Position numbers and translations under genes: made by a program. The notes under the pieces are model-generated. The model worked only from the letters and a program-made list of their open reading frames with translations. It did not search any database and had not been told where the DNA came from. Positions 36,844 to 46,436 of a DNA stretch of 64,000 bases are shown here, one piece after another. Source of the DNA: HK1 sp965220535 (GTDB lineage Bacteria > Pseudomonadota > Gammaproteobacteria > HK1); NCBI GenBank assembly GCA_965220535.1, contig OZ244833.1, forward strand, positions 372,001 to 436,000, read 5' to 3'. Numbering within the stretch: position 1 is the stretch's first letter; each line of letters starts with the position of its first letter.

Positions 36844-38373
36844 GTGAAAGAAAAACCGCTCACGATATACCTGCACTTCGCAGCGTTGAACGGGCGCCCC
36901 TACGTGGCTTTGGCACTGGTCAAGATCGGCGCTGACCCGAATGCGAGGACTGAAGGCGGGTGGACGCCCTTGCACGGAGCCGCGAGCGAAGGACACGCCA
37001 ACGTGGTCAACTCACTGGTCAAGGCCGGCGCTGATCCCAAAGCGAAAGACAAGAATGGGAGAACTCCCTTGCAGTTCGCCGCATTCAAGGGGCATATCGA
37101 CGCGGTCAAGGCACTGGTCAAAGCCGGCGCCGACCCGAACGCGAAGGAAAATGACGAGGGAACGCCCTTGCATGCGGCTGCGCTCAAAGGACACGCCGAT
37201 GTAGTCGACGCGCTGATCAAGGCCGGCGCCGACCCGAGATCGAAGAATGAAGACGGGTGGACGCCCATTTACTACGCTGTGCATAAAGGACACGCCAATG
37301 CGGTCGATATGCTGATAAAGGCAAGTGCCGATCCGAGCACGCCGAGCGAAAAAGGGGATTGGCCCTTGTATCTCGCCGCGGCCGGAGAACACGCCGATGC
37401 CGTCGACGCGCTGGTCAAGCCCGGTGCCGACCCGAGTGTGATGGACGACTACGGTGGAACACTCTTGCACCTCGCCGCGGGCAAAGGACACCCCGATGTG
37501 ATCGAGGTACTGATCAAGGCCGGCACCGACCCGAACACGAGGCAAAAGGATAGGGGAACGGCCTTGCACCTCGCCGCGATCAACGGACACCCCGATGCGA
37601 TCGAGACACTGGTCAAGGCCGGGGCCGACCCGAAAGCGAGGGATGAGAAAGGGGAAACACCCTTGCATTTCGCCGCGGGCAAAGGACACACCAAGGCGAT
37701 CGAAGCGTTGTTCAAAGCCGGTGCCGACCCGAACGCAAGGCATGAGGATGGGGCGACGCCCTTGCACTTCGCCGCGATCAGCGGGAGCACCGACGCGGTC
37801 TATGCACTGGTCGAGGTGGGGGCCGATCCGAAGGCGAAGAGCAACAACTGGGGATCGACACCCTTGCACTACGCCGCAGACAACGGATGCGCAAAAACGG
37901 TCGAAGCGCTGATCAGAACCGGGGCCGACCCGAACGCGAAAACCCGTAGCGGATGGACGCCCATGCACATCGCCGCGGACAACGGGCAAGCCGATGCGAT
38001 CGTGGCGCTGATCGAAGCCGGCGCCGACCCGAACGCGACACTGGATCACGGAACGACACCCTTGTACTTCGCCGCGGAAAACGGACACACCGATGCGATC
38101 GATGCCCTGATCAAGGCCGGTGCCGACCCGAACGAGAAGGATGTAAGCGGGAATGCACCTTTGCGCCTCGCCGCGGAAAACGGGCACGCCGATGCGATCC
38201 ATGCACTGATCAAGGCCGGGGCCGATCCGAATGCGAAAGACGAAAAAGGGAATACACCCTTGCACCTCGCCGCGGGCAACGGGCACACCGACGCGATCGA
38301 GATGCTGATCAAGGCCGGCGCCGACCTGAACGCGAAGGACAAAGACGGGGGGACACCCTTGAGGATTCACTGA
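36844..38373 (+). CDS. Ankyrin repeat protein, type II copy 2
   Basis: GTG at 36844 opens 509 residues with about 15 ankyrin units and a distinctive start (MKEKPLTIYLHFAALNGRPY). It ends GGTPLRIH. The first 140 residues are the intact counterpart of the broken gene at 26448. Units vary more than in type I genes (for example WPLYLAAAGEHADAVDALVK). There is no export signal. It is followed by the conserved linker and another torD fragment. Confidence 0.89.
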   Translation: MKEKPLTIYLHFAALNGRPYVALALVKIGADPNARTEGGWTPLHGAASEGHANVVNSLVKAGADPKAKDKNGRTPLQFAAFKGHIDAVKALVKAGADPNAKENDEGTPLHAAALKGHADVVDALIKAGADPRSKNEDGWTPIYYAVHKGHANAVDMLIKASADPSTPSEKGDWPLYLAAAGEHADAVDALVKPGADPSVMDDYGGTLLHLAAGKGHPDVIEVLIKAGTDPNTRQKDRGTALHLAAINGHPDAIETLVKAGADPKARDEKGETPLHFAAGKGHTKAIEALFKAGADPNARHEDGATPLHFAAISGSTDAVYALVEVGADPKAKSNNWGSTPLHYAADNGCAKTVEALIRTGADPNAKTRSGWTPMHIAADNGQADAIVALIEAGADPNATLDHGTTPLYFAAENGHTDAIDALIKAGADPNEKDVSGNAPLRLAAENGHADAIHALIKAGADPNAKDEKGNTPLHLAAGNGHTDAIEMLIKAGADLNAKDKDGGTPLRIH

Positions 38374-38461
38374 TATGCGGCCCCCCCTTTCAACATCGAC
38401 TGCTTCCAACAACCTGCTCATCGAATGTTCGCGATTCTCCGAAAAGCCTACGCCACGAGTC
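38374..38461 (+). repeat. Conserved linker after type II copy 2
   Basis: This is a diverged copy of the linker at 33174. It has the same tgatatgc start, the ctgctcatcgaatg middle and the cctacgccacgagtcatcg end. Confidence 0.75.
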
Positions 38462-38716
38462 ATCGAAGAACCGGAAGACCACACCGCCACACTATCGGAA
38501 GCGATGACCCTGATCGTCTCCTCCCCGAAACGCGGCTTCGAAATACAGCGACGATTCTTCTCCCGCCGTATCGACCCTTGGATGCCCGGCTTTTGCAAGG
38601 ACATGGCCAAAGCCACCGACACCCGCTTCCGTTCCAAGGCAGGAATTCGCCGCCTTCCTCGCCTTCGATGCCCGCTATCTCTCGATCACCCTCGCGCAAA
38701 CACCATCGAAAAGGGT
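38462..38716 (+). pseudogene. torD 3' fragment with a frameshift before the second type III ankyrin gene
   Basis: The reading frame gives EEPEDHTATLSEAMTLIVSS, then RFFSRRIDPWMPGFCKDMAK, clearly TorD-derived. It then shifts frame at the position corresponding to SKVGTFTAA, so the C-terminal part reads in another frame (AISRSPSRKHHRKG-like). The final bases accatcgaaaagggtattcg keep the ribosome binding site for the GTG at 38724. Confidence 0.82.
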
Positions 38717-38723
38717 ATTCGCC

Positions 38724-39983
38724 GTGAAAGAAAACTCCCCTGCCGATCCGAACGCGAAGGATGAGGACGGAACGACACCCTTGCACTACGCCGCACAGGA
38801 CGGGCACGCCGAGGCGATCGAGGCGCTGGTCAAGGCCGGCACTGACCCCAGCGCGAAGGATGAAGACGGGGAAACACCCTTGCATTACGCCGCACGGAAC
38901 GGGCACGCCGATACCATCAATGCCCTGATCAAAACCGGTGCCGACCCAAGCGCGAAGGACAAAGGCGAACGGACGCCCTTGCATATCGCGGCGCTGAACG
39001 GGCATACCGACGCTGTGGGTGTACTAGTCAAGGTAGGTGCCGACCCGAACGCGAAGGACGAAAACGGGAGTAGGTCTTTACACGTCGCTGCGGGCAATGG
39101 AAATGCCGATACGGTCGATGCACTGATCAACGCCGGTGCTAACCCGAGCGCGAAGGACAAAGACAAACGGACGCCATTGCACATCGCCGCGAAGAATGGA
39201 TATATCGACGGGATCGATGCATTGGTCAAAGCCGGTGCCGACCCGAGCGCGAAGGACGAAAACGGGAAGACACCCTTGCACTACGCCGCGGTCAACGGAC
39301 ACAACGATGTGGTCAAGGCACTGGCCAAGATCGGCGCTGACCCGAACGCGAAAGCCGATCACGGGTGGACACCCTTGTACTACGCCGCAGTCAACGGGAT
39401 CGCCGGGTCGGTCGAAGCACTGTTCAAGGTGGGCGCTGACCCAAACGCAAAAGCCGATCACGGGTGGACGCCCTTGCACCTCGCCGCGGTCACCGGACTC
39501 GCCGGGTCGGTCGAAGCACTGTTCAAAATGGGCGCTGACCCGAACGCGAAAGCCGATCACGGCTGGACGCCCTTGCACCTCGCCGCGAGCAACGGGCTCG
39601 CCGAGTCGATCGGCACACTGGTCGGGGCCGGCGCTGACCCGAACACGACACTGGGTAACGGGGCGACACCCTTGTGCTTCGCCGCGGGCAACAAACAGGT
39701 CGACGCTATCCATGCACTGATCAAGGCCGGTGCCGACCCGAACGCGAAGGACAAAGACAAACGGACACCTTTGCACATCGCCGCGAAGAATGGATATATC
39801 GACGGGATCGATGCATTGGTCAAAGCCGGTGCCGACCCGAGCGCGAAGGACAAAAACGGGAAGACACCCTTGCACTACGCCGCAGACAACGGACACGCCG
39901 ACGCGATCAAGGCACTCATCAAAACCGGCACCGACCCGAACTCAAAGGACAAAGACGGGAAAACGTCCTTCGAAATTCACTGA
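38724..39983 (+). CDS. Ankyrin repeat protein, type III copy 2
   Basis: GTG at 38724 opens 419 residues with about 12 ankyrin units. The leader MKENSPADPNAKDEDG matches the type III gene at 30033, and the end reads KTSFEIH. Three consecutive units carry KADHGWTPL, a local expansion. Two 33-residue units at residues 140-180 and 340-380 are almost the same (NGYIDGIDALVKAGADPSAK). No export signal is visible. The linker sequence follows, but no further torD fragment or ankyrin gene. Confidence 0.89.
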   Translation: MKENSPADPNAKDEDGTTPLHYAAQDGHAEAIEALVKAGTDPSAKDEDGETPLHYAARNGHADTINALIKTGADPSAKDKGERTPLHIAALNGHTDAVGVLVKVGADPNAKDENGSRSLHVAAGNGNADTVDALINAGANPSAKDKDKRTPLHIAAKNGYIDGIDALVKAGADPSAKDENGKTPLHYAAVNGHNDVVKALAKIGADPNAKADHGWTPLYYAAVNGIAGSVEALFKVGADPNAKADHGWTPLHLAAVTGLAGSVEALFKMGADPNAKADHGWTPLHLAASNGLAESIGTLVGAGADPNTTLGNGATPLCFAAGNKQVDAIHALIKAGADPNAKDKDKRTPLHIAAKNGYIDGIDALVKAGADPSAKDKNGKTPLHYAADNGHADAIKALIKTGTDPNSKDKDGKTSFEIH

Positions 39984-40536
39984 TATGCAATCCCCCCTCG
40001 ATACTTGGTCAATATCCGACCTGCTCACCGAATGCTCTTGACTCTCCGATAAGCCTACGCCACGAGTCATCGGATACTCTCATCAGATCTCATCGGATCC
40101 CTTCGAATCGATGACCGCCGCCCCATCGTTGGCGAGACATTCCATCTCGGCCGCCACTTCCCGCGGGCAAACGCCCTTCGCGACTCCCGCCGTATCGGAG
40201 AACCAAGCCTCGAGACGGTGCCCATCGAGCACCGCTCGATCGGCCGGTCAAGAGAGCACATGAGTTCCCTCTGCCACCTCCCCGGCTTCCTCTTCGACGC
40301 TTTGAAAGGCACGTCAAAGACCGGACTTGGCCTTGTCGCTCCCCCTGACAGACTTCTCCTATCAATGAAATTCACTCGAAACGACGGCCGAGGCAGCCAT
40401 CGCCCCGCCCCGATCGCCTTTTCCGAAACCCGATCGACCTTCACGAATTCCCCCCGCATTCCGCCCTTGAAATTTCATCCCCAAGATCGGCTATCATGAC
40501 CCGCGATATAACACGCCTTTTAAGAGGAGGCACCCC
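39984..40536. other. Region between the ankyrin array and the FDH structural genes
   Basis: The first 88 bases are a third copy of the linker found at 33174 and 38374, ending near gagtcatcgg. The remaining 460 bases have no recognised gene. An AAGAGGAGG ribosome binding site stands at 40521-40529 before the next ATG. A promoter for fdhA may lie here, because a transcript from avtA or DUF3305 would be over 20 kb long; none was identified with confidence. Confidence 0.5.
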
Positions 40537-40752
40537 ATGGAAACAAAACAACCTTCGGTTCGTGAACGGCGGGAATTTCTGAAAAAAGCGATGGCGGGCG
40601 GCGGTGCGGTCGCCGCGGTCGCGGTGGCAAGTCATGCCGCCAACGCCGAGCCGTCGCCGCTGGACAATCCCGCCGCCTTGGCCGAGGCACCCGCCGCCGG
40701 CTACCACCTGACCGATCACATCGAGCGGTATTACCGTCTGGCACGCTTTTAA
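40537..40752 (+). CDS. Formate dehydrogenase region Tat-signal small protein
   Basis: The 71-residue protein has a twin-arginine leader (RERREFLKKAMAGGGAVAAV) and a short mature part ending HLTDHIERYYRLARF. This matches the small Tat-targeted protein regularly encoded just before the FDH catalytic subunit. Its role is not established; association with the exported enzyme is likely. The strong ribosome binding site and the 30-base distance to fdhA indicate one transcript. Confidence 0.88.
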   Translation: METKQPSVRERREFLKKAMAGGGAVAAVAVASHAANAEPSPLDNPAALAEAPAAGYHLTDHIERYYRLARF

Positions 40753-40782
40753 ACGCCGGCGCCAACTCCAGGAGAACGACTC

Positions 40783-43728
40783 ATGAAATTGATCAAGAAG
40801 AGTTCCCGAGGACGAAGCAACGGCGTCGGTGTCGCCGCTCCCTCGGACGGGATCGGGCGCCGGGCTTTCCTTGCTCGCTCCGGTTTGACCATGGGCGGGG
40901 CGGCCGTCGCCACGATGGTTCCCGCCACGATGATGCGAAAGGCCAAGGCCGCGGTCGGCCACGGCCCCAAGGACAACGTACCCACCGAGGTACGACGCAG
41001 CGTTTGCACCCACTGCTCCGTCGGCTGCGGGGTCATGGCCGAAGTGCAAAACGGGGTGTGGACCGGGCAGGAACCGGATTTCGATTCCCCGCTGAACTTG
41101 GGCGCCCATTGCGCCAAAGGCGCTTCGGTGCGCGAGCACAGCATCGGCACCCGCCGCCTCAAATACCCGATGAAGATGGTCGGCGGGCAATGGAAGCGCA
41201 TGACCTGGGGCGACGCCATCGACGAGATCGGCGATGCCATGCTGCGCATCCGCGAGGAATCCGGGCCGGATTCGGTGTATTGGCTCGGCTCCGCCAAACA
41301 CAGCAACGAGCAGGCCTACCTCTTCCGCAAATTCGCCGCCTACTGGGGCACGAACAACGTCGACCACCAAGCGCGGATTTGTCATTCGACCACGGTTGCG
41401 GGAGTGGCCAATACATGGGGCTACGGCGCCATGACCAACTCCTACAACGATATGCATAACTGCAAGGCGATGATCTTCGTCGGCTCCAATCCCGCCGAGG
41501 CCCATCCGGTGGCGATGCAGCATATCCTGCGGGCCAAGGAAAACGGGGCGAAGATGATCGTTTGCGATCCCCGCTTCACCCGCACCGCGGCCCATTCCGA
41601 CCTGCACGTTCAGCTGCGGCCGGGCTCGGATGTGGGGCTGATGTGGGGCATGCTCTGGCATATCTTCGAAAACGGCTGGGAAGATCGCCGGTACATCTAT
41701 CAACGCGTTTACGGCATGGACCAGATTCGCGAGGAGGTCGCGAAGTGGACGCCGGAAGAGACCTTGAAGGTCACCGGGGTCCCGGCGGAAACGGTCAAGG
41801 CCGCCGCGCAGATGATGGCCGAGAATCGCCCCGGAACCATCGTATGGTGCATGGGCGGCACCCAGCACACCATCGGCAACAACAACACCCGTGCCTATTG
41901 CGTGTTGCAGCTGGCGTTGGGGAATATCGGCAAATCCGGCGGCGGAGCCAATATCTTCCGCGGCCACGACAACGTGCAAGGGGCGACCGACCTCGGCGTC
42001 CTTTCCCATACCCTGCCTGGCTATTACGGACTTTCGGCCGGGGCGTGGACGCATTGGTCGCGGGTATGGGGTACCGATCTCGACTGGCTCAAAGGGCGTT
42101 TCGATCCGACCCCGGTGATGGGAGACGGCGGCAAAGAAGTCCTGCCGATGAACTACAAGGGGATCCCCGTCTCGCGCTGGATCGACGGCGTCAACGAAGA
42201 CAAAGAGAATATCGGTCAGCGCGACAACCTGCGGGCGATGGTCCTTTGGGGGCACGCCGTCAATAGCCAGACCCGCGGCATCGAGATGAAAAAGGCGCTG
42301 GAGAAACTCGACCTCCTCGTCATCATCGACCCCTACCCCACCCACGCCGCGGTGATGAACGATCGCACCGATGGAACGTGGCTGCTACCGGCTTCGACCC
42401 AGTTCGAGACCTACGGCTCGGTCACCGCTTCCAATCGCTCGATCCAATGGCGCGACCGGATCGTCGATCCGGTGTGGGAGTCGCTGCCGGACCACATCAT
42501 CATGGCCAAGTTCGCCCGCAAACTCGGCTTTGCCGACGAACTGTTCAAGAATATCCGGGTCAACGCCGCGACCGACGAGCCCGAGGTGGAAGACATCACC
42601 CGCGAGATCAACCGCGGCATGTGGACCATCGGCTACACCGGTCAAAGCCCGGAGCGGCTGAAACTGCACGCCGCGAATCGCAAGACCTTCGACACCACCA
42701 CCTTGAAAGCCGAAGGCGGTCCCGCCGACGGCGACTACTACGGCATGCCTTGGCCCGCATGGGGGAACCCGGATACCGAGTTCACCTACGTCAATACCAA
42801 GGGCGAGAGGGTCACCAAAAAAGGGCATCCGGGCACCCCGGTCCTTTACAACACGAGCATGGCGGTGGGCGATGGCGGCTTGACCTTCCGCGCCCGCTTC
42901 GGGGTGGAGCGCGATGGCGTGAACCTGCTCGCCGAGGGGGTGCACAGCGTGAGTTCCGACCTGACGGACGGCTACCCCGAGTTCAACCACTCCGTGCTCA
43001 AGCAGCTGGGCTGGTGGCACGATCTCACGCAAGACGAGAAAGACGCTGCCGAAGGCAAGAACTGGAAAACGGATCTTTCCGGCGGAATCCAGCGGGTGGC
43101 GATCAACCACGGCTGCGCTCCTTTCGGCAACGCCAAGGCGCGGGCGGTGGTTTGGACCTTCCCGGATCCGGTGCCGATCCATCGAGAGCCCCTCTTCTCT
43201 CCGGATCGAGAGTTGGTCGCCCAGTACCCGACCTACGAAGATCGCAAGCGCTTCTACCGCCTGCCCACCCGCTACCGGTCCTTGCAGGCCACCGACCACT
43301 CGGGCGAGTTCCCGTTGATCTTCTCGAGCGGACGACTGGTCGAATACGAGGGCGGGGGCGAGGAGCAACGCTCGACGGTCTGGCTCGCGGAACTCCAGCA
43401 GGATATGTTCGTCGAGATCCATCCCAAGGACGCCAACGATCGCAGCATCAAGGACGGCCAGATCGTGTGGATCGAAACGCCCACCGAAGGAACGGCGAGG
43501 ATCAAGGCCAAGGCCTTGGTTACCCGCAGAGTGGCTCCGGGGGTGATCTGGACCCCCTTCCATTTCGGCGGATTTTTCCAAGGCGAGGATCTCTTGGCCA
43601 AATACCCGGAAGGAACCGCTCCTTACGTGCGCGGTGATGCTTGCAATACCGCGATGACCTACGGCTACGACTCGGTGACCCAGATGCAAGAGACCAAGGT
43701 CACTTTGTGTCAGATCCGCGCCGTTTGA
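40783..43728 (+). CDS. fdhA: Formate dehydrogenase catalytic (alpha) subunit, Mo/W bis-MGD, cysteine form
   Basis: The 981-residue protein begins with a Tat signal (GRRAFLARSGLTMGGAAVA). It then has the [4Fe-4S] motif CTHCSVGCGVM (Cys75, 78, 82) with Cys110. The metal ligand is Cys200 in QARICHSTTVAG, coded by TGT at 41380, so no selenocysteine is used. Further landmarks are GSNPAEAHPVAMQHIL, MGGTQHTIGNNNTRAY and NIFRGHDNVQGATD. The C-terminal MopterinDH-binding domain includes FSSGRLVEYEGGGEEQRSTV. It oxidises formate to CO2, probably in the periplasm, passing electrons to FdhB and the membrane subunit. An AGGAG site precedes the ATG. Confidence 0.97.
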   Translation: MKLIKKSSRGRSNGVGVAAPSDGIGRRAFLARSGLTMGGAAVATMVPATMMRKAKAAVGHGPKDNVPTEVRRSVCTHCSVGCGVMAEVQNGVWTGQEPDFDSPLNLGAHCAKGASVREHSIGTRRLKYPMKMVGGQWKRMTWGDAIDEIGDAMLRIREESGPDSVYWLGSAKHSNEQAYLFRKFAAYWGTNNVDHQARICHSTTVAGVANTWGYGAMTNSYNDMHNCKAMIFVGSNPAEAHPVAMQHILRAKENGAKMIVCDPRFTRTAAHSDLHVQLRPGSDVGLMWGMLWHIFENGWEDRRYIYQRVYGMDQIREEVAKWTPEETLKVTGVPAETVKAAAQMMAENRPGTIVWCMGGTQHTIGNNNTRAYCVLQLALGNIGKSGGGANIFRGHDNVQGATDLGVLSHTLPGYYGLSAGAWTHWSRVWGTDLDWLKGRFDPTPVMGDGGKEVLPMNYKGIPVSRWIDGVNEDKENIGQRDNLRAMVLWGHAVNSQTRGIEMKKALEKLDLLVIIDPYPTHAAVMNDRTDGTWLLPASTQFETYGSVTASNRSIQWRDRIVDPVWESLPDHIIMAKFARKLGFADELFKNIRVNAATDEPEVEDITREINRGMWTIGYTGQSPERLKLHAANRKTFDTTTLKAEGGPADGDYYGMPWPAWGNPDTEFTYVNTKGERVTKKGHPGTPVLYNTSMAVGDGGLTFRARFGVERDGVNLLAEGVHSVSSDLTDGYPEFNHSVLKQLGWWHDLTQDEKDAAEGKNWKTDLSGGIQRVAINHGCAPFGNAKARAVVWTFPDPVPIHREPLFSPDRELVAQYPTYEDRKRFYRLPTRYRSLQATDHSGEFPLIFSSGRLVEYEGGGEEQRSTVWLAELQQDMFVEIHPKDANDRSIKDGQIVWIETPTEGTARIKAKALVTRRVAPGVIWTPFHFGGFFQGEDLLAKYPEGTAPYVRGDACNTAMTYGYDSVTQMQETKVTLCQIRAV

Positions 43729-43751
43729 AAAGACCCTAAGGGAGAATCGTC

Positions 43752-44342
43752 ATGGCTCGAATGAAGTTTCTCTGTGACGCCGAGCGCTGCATCGAATGCA
43801 ACGGTTGCGTCACCGCTTGCAAGAACGAGCACGAGGTGCCCTGGGGGGTCAACCGGCGGCGCGTGGTAGTGCTCGACGACGGGGTGCCGGGCGAAAAGTC
43901 CATCTCGGTGGCGTGCATGCACTGCACCGACGCCCCTTGCGCGGCCGTGTGTCCGGTGGATTGCTTCTACACCACCGACGACGGCATCGTCCTGCACGAC
44001 AAAGACCTGTGCATCGGCTGCGGCTACTGCTTCTATGCGTGTCCCTTCGGGGCGCCGCAGTATCCGGAAAAGCAGGCCTTCGGGGTGCGCGGCAAGATGG
44101 ACAAGTGCACCTTCTGCGCCGGCGGCCCGGCCGAGGACAACTCCGAGGCCGAGTACGAGAAATACGGTCGCAATCGCATCTCCGAGGGCAAGCTCCCGCT
44201 GTGCGCCGAGTTCTGCTCGACCAAGGCCCTGCTCGCCGGAGACGGCGACCTCGTCGCCGATATCTATCGCGAGCGCCTGACCCGGCGCGGAGGTCGACCC
44301 CAGCAATGGGGGTGGGATACCGCCTACATCGAGAAAGGCTGA
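43752..44342 (+). CDS. fdhB: Formate dehydrogenase iron-sulfur (beta) subunit
   Basis: The 196-residue protein has four cysteine clusters typical of four-cluster beta subunits. They are CIECNGCVTACKNEH, CMHCTDAPCAAVCPVDC, CIGCGYCFYACPFGAPQ, and a last set starting CTFCAGG and closing CAEFCSTKAL. It passes electrons from FdhA to the membrane subunit. GGAGAATCGTC before the ATG contains the ribosome binding site, 23 bases after fdhA. The short GGPAEDNSEAEYEKYG insertion is usual for FDH3-type beta subunits. Confidence 0.95.
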   Translation: MARMKFLCDAERCIECNGCVTACKNEHEVPWGVNRRRVVVLDDGVPGEKSISVACMHCTDAPCAAVCPVDCFYTTDDGIVLHDKDLCIGCGYCFYACPFGAPQYPEKQAFGVRGKMDKCTFCAGGPAEDNSEAEYEKYGRNRISEGKLPLCAEFCSTKALLAGDGDLVADIYRERLTRRGGRPQQWGWDTAYIEKG

Positions 44343-44921
44343 AGCGGCGACCACTGCGCGGATATTGCGGACGGACGGGAGATATCCAAGGCGATTGAAC
44401 GAGCCTCGAAGGCGGCGTTGCGATGACGGCATCGTCTCCTTCGAGGCTCACCTTCAAGATCTCAAGGTCTCCTCGCCCGAGTTTTTTCCGCGCTCTTCGC
44501 CGATAACCTTTTCTTGAGGGGTTTGGGAGGCTTTTCGCATCGTCGGCGAGTGGCGTTCGCCCTTTCGCGGATCTTTCGCAGATCGAAAGCGCATCCGCGA
44601 CCCGTACGCTGTATCGTCGTCTTCGTCGCCGAAAGACGGACGTTTTCGGTCGCTACGATCGATCGACGAGATGCCGCAATCCAAGCGCCGCGTGCGGATA
44701 GAAAACAAGGGATGAGCATCTTGCGCGGGCCAGACGCTCTTCGAAAGCGCAACGAGACGGTCTCTGCAAAAGACAGTCTTTTCTTAAGAAAGCGCGCACC
44801 GAACCCCTCGAAAACAAGGCTCGTCCTCTCTTCTCAGGCGATAACCCCCCTTGCCCGCGAATTCGGATCGCCTTGCTTTTCGCGAAATACGAGCGACCCA
44901 CCCGAGGAGATACCCAACGTC
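44343..44921. other. Intergenic region inside the FDH operon
   Basis: About 580 bases separate fdhB from the small lipoprotein gene. The ORFs on both strands here look like noise. An imperfect inverted pair built on the string gcctcgaagg lies just after fdhB (about 44400-44445) and could attenuate transcription; this is weak. No RNA gene was recognised. Confidence 0.4.
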
Positions 44922-45122
44922 ATGAAACTCGGAACAAGCGCAAAGATCCTCGGGGTGGCGATGGCAACCGCCCTCCTCGCCGGATGCTGGGACTCGACGG
45001 AAGTCACCATGCACCGCCCCGGCGAATACATGGGCAAAAGCGATCCCCTGCTTCGACAAAGCGCAACGACAAGAACCGATACGCTGAGCGAACGCTTCGA
45101 AACGGTGCAAACGGATCGCTAG
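44922..45122 (+). CDS. Small lipoprotein of the formate dehydrogenase operon
   Basis: The 66-residue product starts MKLGTSAKILGVAMATALLA and has a lipobox ending in LLAGC, so the mature protein is a lipid-anchored peptide of about 45 residues. A GAGGAGA ribosome binding site precedes the ATG at 44922. A longer in-frame ORF from 44514 exists, but its extra part looks like noise and would bury the signal peptide. Small lipoproteins occur between FDH beta and gamma genes in other proteobacteria; their role is unknown. Confidence 0.8.
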   Translation: MKLGTSAKILGVAMATALLAGCWDSTEVTMHRPGEYMGKSDPLLRQSATTRTDTLSERFETVQTDR

Positions 45123-45216
45123 CCGCCCTTGGCGAAGCGCACTCTTACACGACCCTCCCCGAAAAAAGTCGCCATAAGAGCGGCAAGAAGAACATCAATC
45201 AGGAGTACCCGCCATC

Positions 45217-46389
45217 ATGCAAAACACACCGATGACTCCTTCGCGTCGCAAACGCTATTTTCGGATCACCCTTGCATGCGTCGCCCTGATAGTGGCGGGA
45301 GCGGTATTCCTGCCTTTGATCGGCTACCTCCAAGTCGGACTTTCCGGCCTGCCCGACGCCAACGCGCAAAACCAAAGCCAAGGAGCCGAAAACCCCCGCG
45401 CCAACTATTGGCGAGCGGTACGAGAAGGACAAGAGCGAGTCGGCAACGACGGCGCCACCTTGGACTACAGCTCCGTCACCGGCCGCCCGATGCCCGACAG
45501 CAACGACCCTTGGATCAACCGCGAGGCGAGCAACCTCATCAACGGCACCGGCCAGAACTGGCGCCAGATCCGCAACCGCGTCATCGCCGTCTACGGCGGC
45601 TGGTTCCTCTTCGGAATCATCGTCGTGATGCTGCACTTCTACGCCATCCGCGGAAAGATCAAACTCGAAGACGGAAACTCCGGGGTCAAAATCCTGCGCT
45701 GGACACCCTTGGAACGCTTCGTCCACTGGATAACCGCCGCTTCATTCGTCATCTTGGCGGCCACCGGACTTAGCCTGCTCTTCGGACGAACGGTACTGAT
45801 CCCCCTGATGGGCCCCGAAGGCTTTTCCATCTGGGCCGCCATGGCGATGGGAATGCACGAGTTCATCGGACCTTGGATCTTCACCCCCGGAGTGGCATTG
45901 ATGATCGTGATGTGGATCGTCCACAACCTACCGGAAAAAGGCGATCTCCAGTGGTTCATCAAAGGCGGAGGCATGGTCGGCAAGGGCCACCCGAGCAGCG
46001 GACGACTCAACGCCGGCGAAAAAGTCTGGTTCTGGTTCATCACCACCTTCGGCGTCGCCTGCATCGTCAGCGGCATCATCTTGGGCTTCCCCGTCGAGTG
46101 GGAACAAACCCGCAACACCATGCAAAGCGCCCATATCGTGCACGGAATCTGCTCCCTCCTCTGGATCGCCTTCTGGCTCGGCCACGCCTACATCGGCACC
46201 ATCGGCTCCGAGGGCTCACTAGAAGCGATGACCACCGGCTACGTCGACGTCAACTGGGCCAAACAACACCACGACCGCTGGTACGAGGAAATCGCCGGCA
46301 GCGCCGAACACATCCACCCGGGCGACTCCCAAACCCCGCCTGCGAGTACCGAAAACACCCAAACGGGCTCGGCCCCGACCACTGCCTGA
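45217..46389 (+). CDS. fdhC: Formate dehydrogenase cytochrome b (gamma) subunit
   Basis: The 390-residue membrane protein starts with an N-terminal segment (CVALIVAGAVFLPLIGYLQV) and a periplasmic loop containing PWINREASNLINGTGQNW. It then has the four-helix cytochrome b core: FGIIVVMLHFYAIRGKI, ERFVHWITAASFVILAATGL, ALMIVMWIVHNLP and VHGICSLLWIAFWLGHAYIG. Conserved histidines in these helices would bind two b hemes. It anchors the enzyme and passes electrons to the quinone pool. The long N-terminal extension is typical of gamma subunits of FDH3 type. A hairpin terminator follows 48 bases after the stop. Confidence 0.94.
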   Translation: MQNTPMTPSRRKRYFRITLACVALIVAGAVFLPLIGYLQVGLSGLPDANAQNQSQGAENPRANYWRAVREGQERVGNDGATLDYSSVTGRPMPDSNDPWINREASNLINGTGQNWRQIRNRVIAVYGGWFLFGIIVVMLHFYAIRGKIKLEDGNSGVKILRWTPLERFVHWITAASFVILAATGLSLLFGRTVLIPLMGPEGFSIWAAMAMGMHEFIGPWIFTPGVALMIVMWIVHNLPEKGDLQWFIKGGGMVGKGHPSSGRLNAGEKVWFWFITTFGVACIVSGIILGFPVEWEQTRNTMQSAHIVHGICSLLWIAFWLGHAYIGTIGSEGSLEAMTTGYVDVNWAKQHHDRWYEEIAGSAEHIHPGDSQTPPASTENTQTGSAPTTA

Positions 46390-46436
46390 AGCCGAGACTT
46401 GCGAGCAGGCAAAGCGTACGGACCATCCAACAAGCG

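Larger units (their letters stand above)
33264..39983 (+). repeat. Ankyrin cassette copy 2 (torD tail plus type I, II and III ankyrin genes)
   Basis: This is the second I-II-III set: torD fragment 33264-33518, type I at 33525, type II at 36844 and type III at 38724, each with its own torD-derived leader. All three ankyrin frames are open. It is shorter than copy 1 because the ankyrin genes have fewer repeats and there is no insertion. Confidence 0.8.

Noticed and set aside
20802..39983. CRISPR or satellite array suggested by regular 99 bp spacing
   Set aside because: The repeats lie in open reading frames, code for 33-residue ankyrin units and vary at synonymous and non-synonymous sites. There are no spacers.
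41380..41382. Selenocysteine at the FdhA active site
   Set aside because: The codon is TGT (Cys), and there is no in-frame TGA in fdhA.
40441..42345. 634-codon minus-strand ORF opposite the FDH catalytic subunit (also 42385-43689 and 13705-15846)
   Set aside because: The plus strand encodes unmistakable FdhA or AvtA. Long antisense frames are common in GC-rich genes.
44514..44921. N-terminal extension of the small FDH lipoprotein
   Set aside because: The extension looks like noise and would hide the signal peptide. The ribosome binding site and lipobox support ATG 44922.
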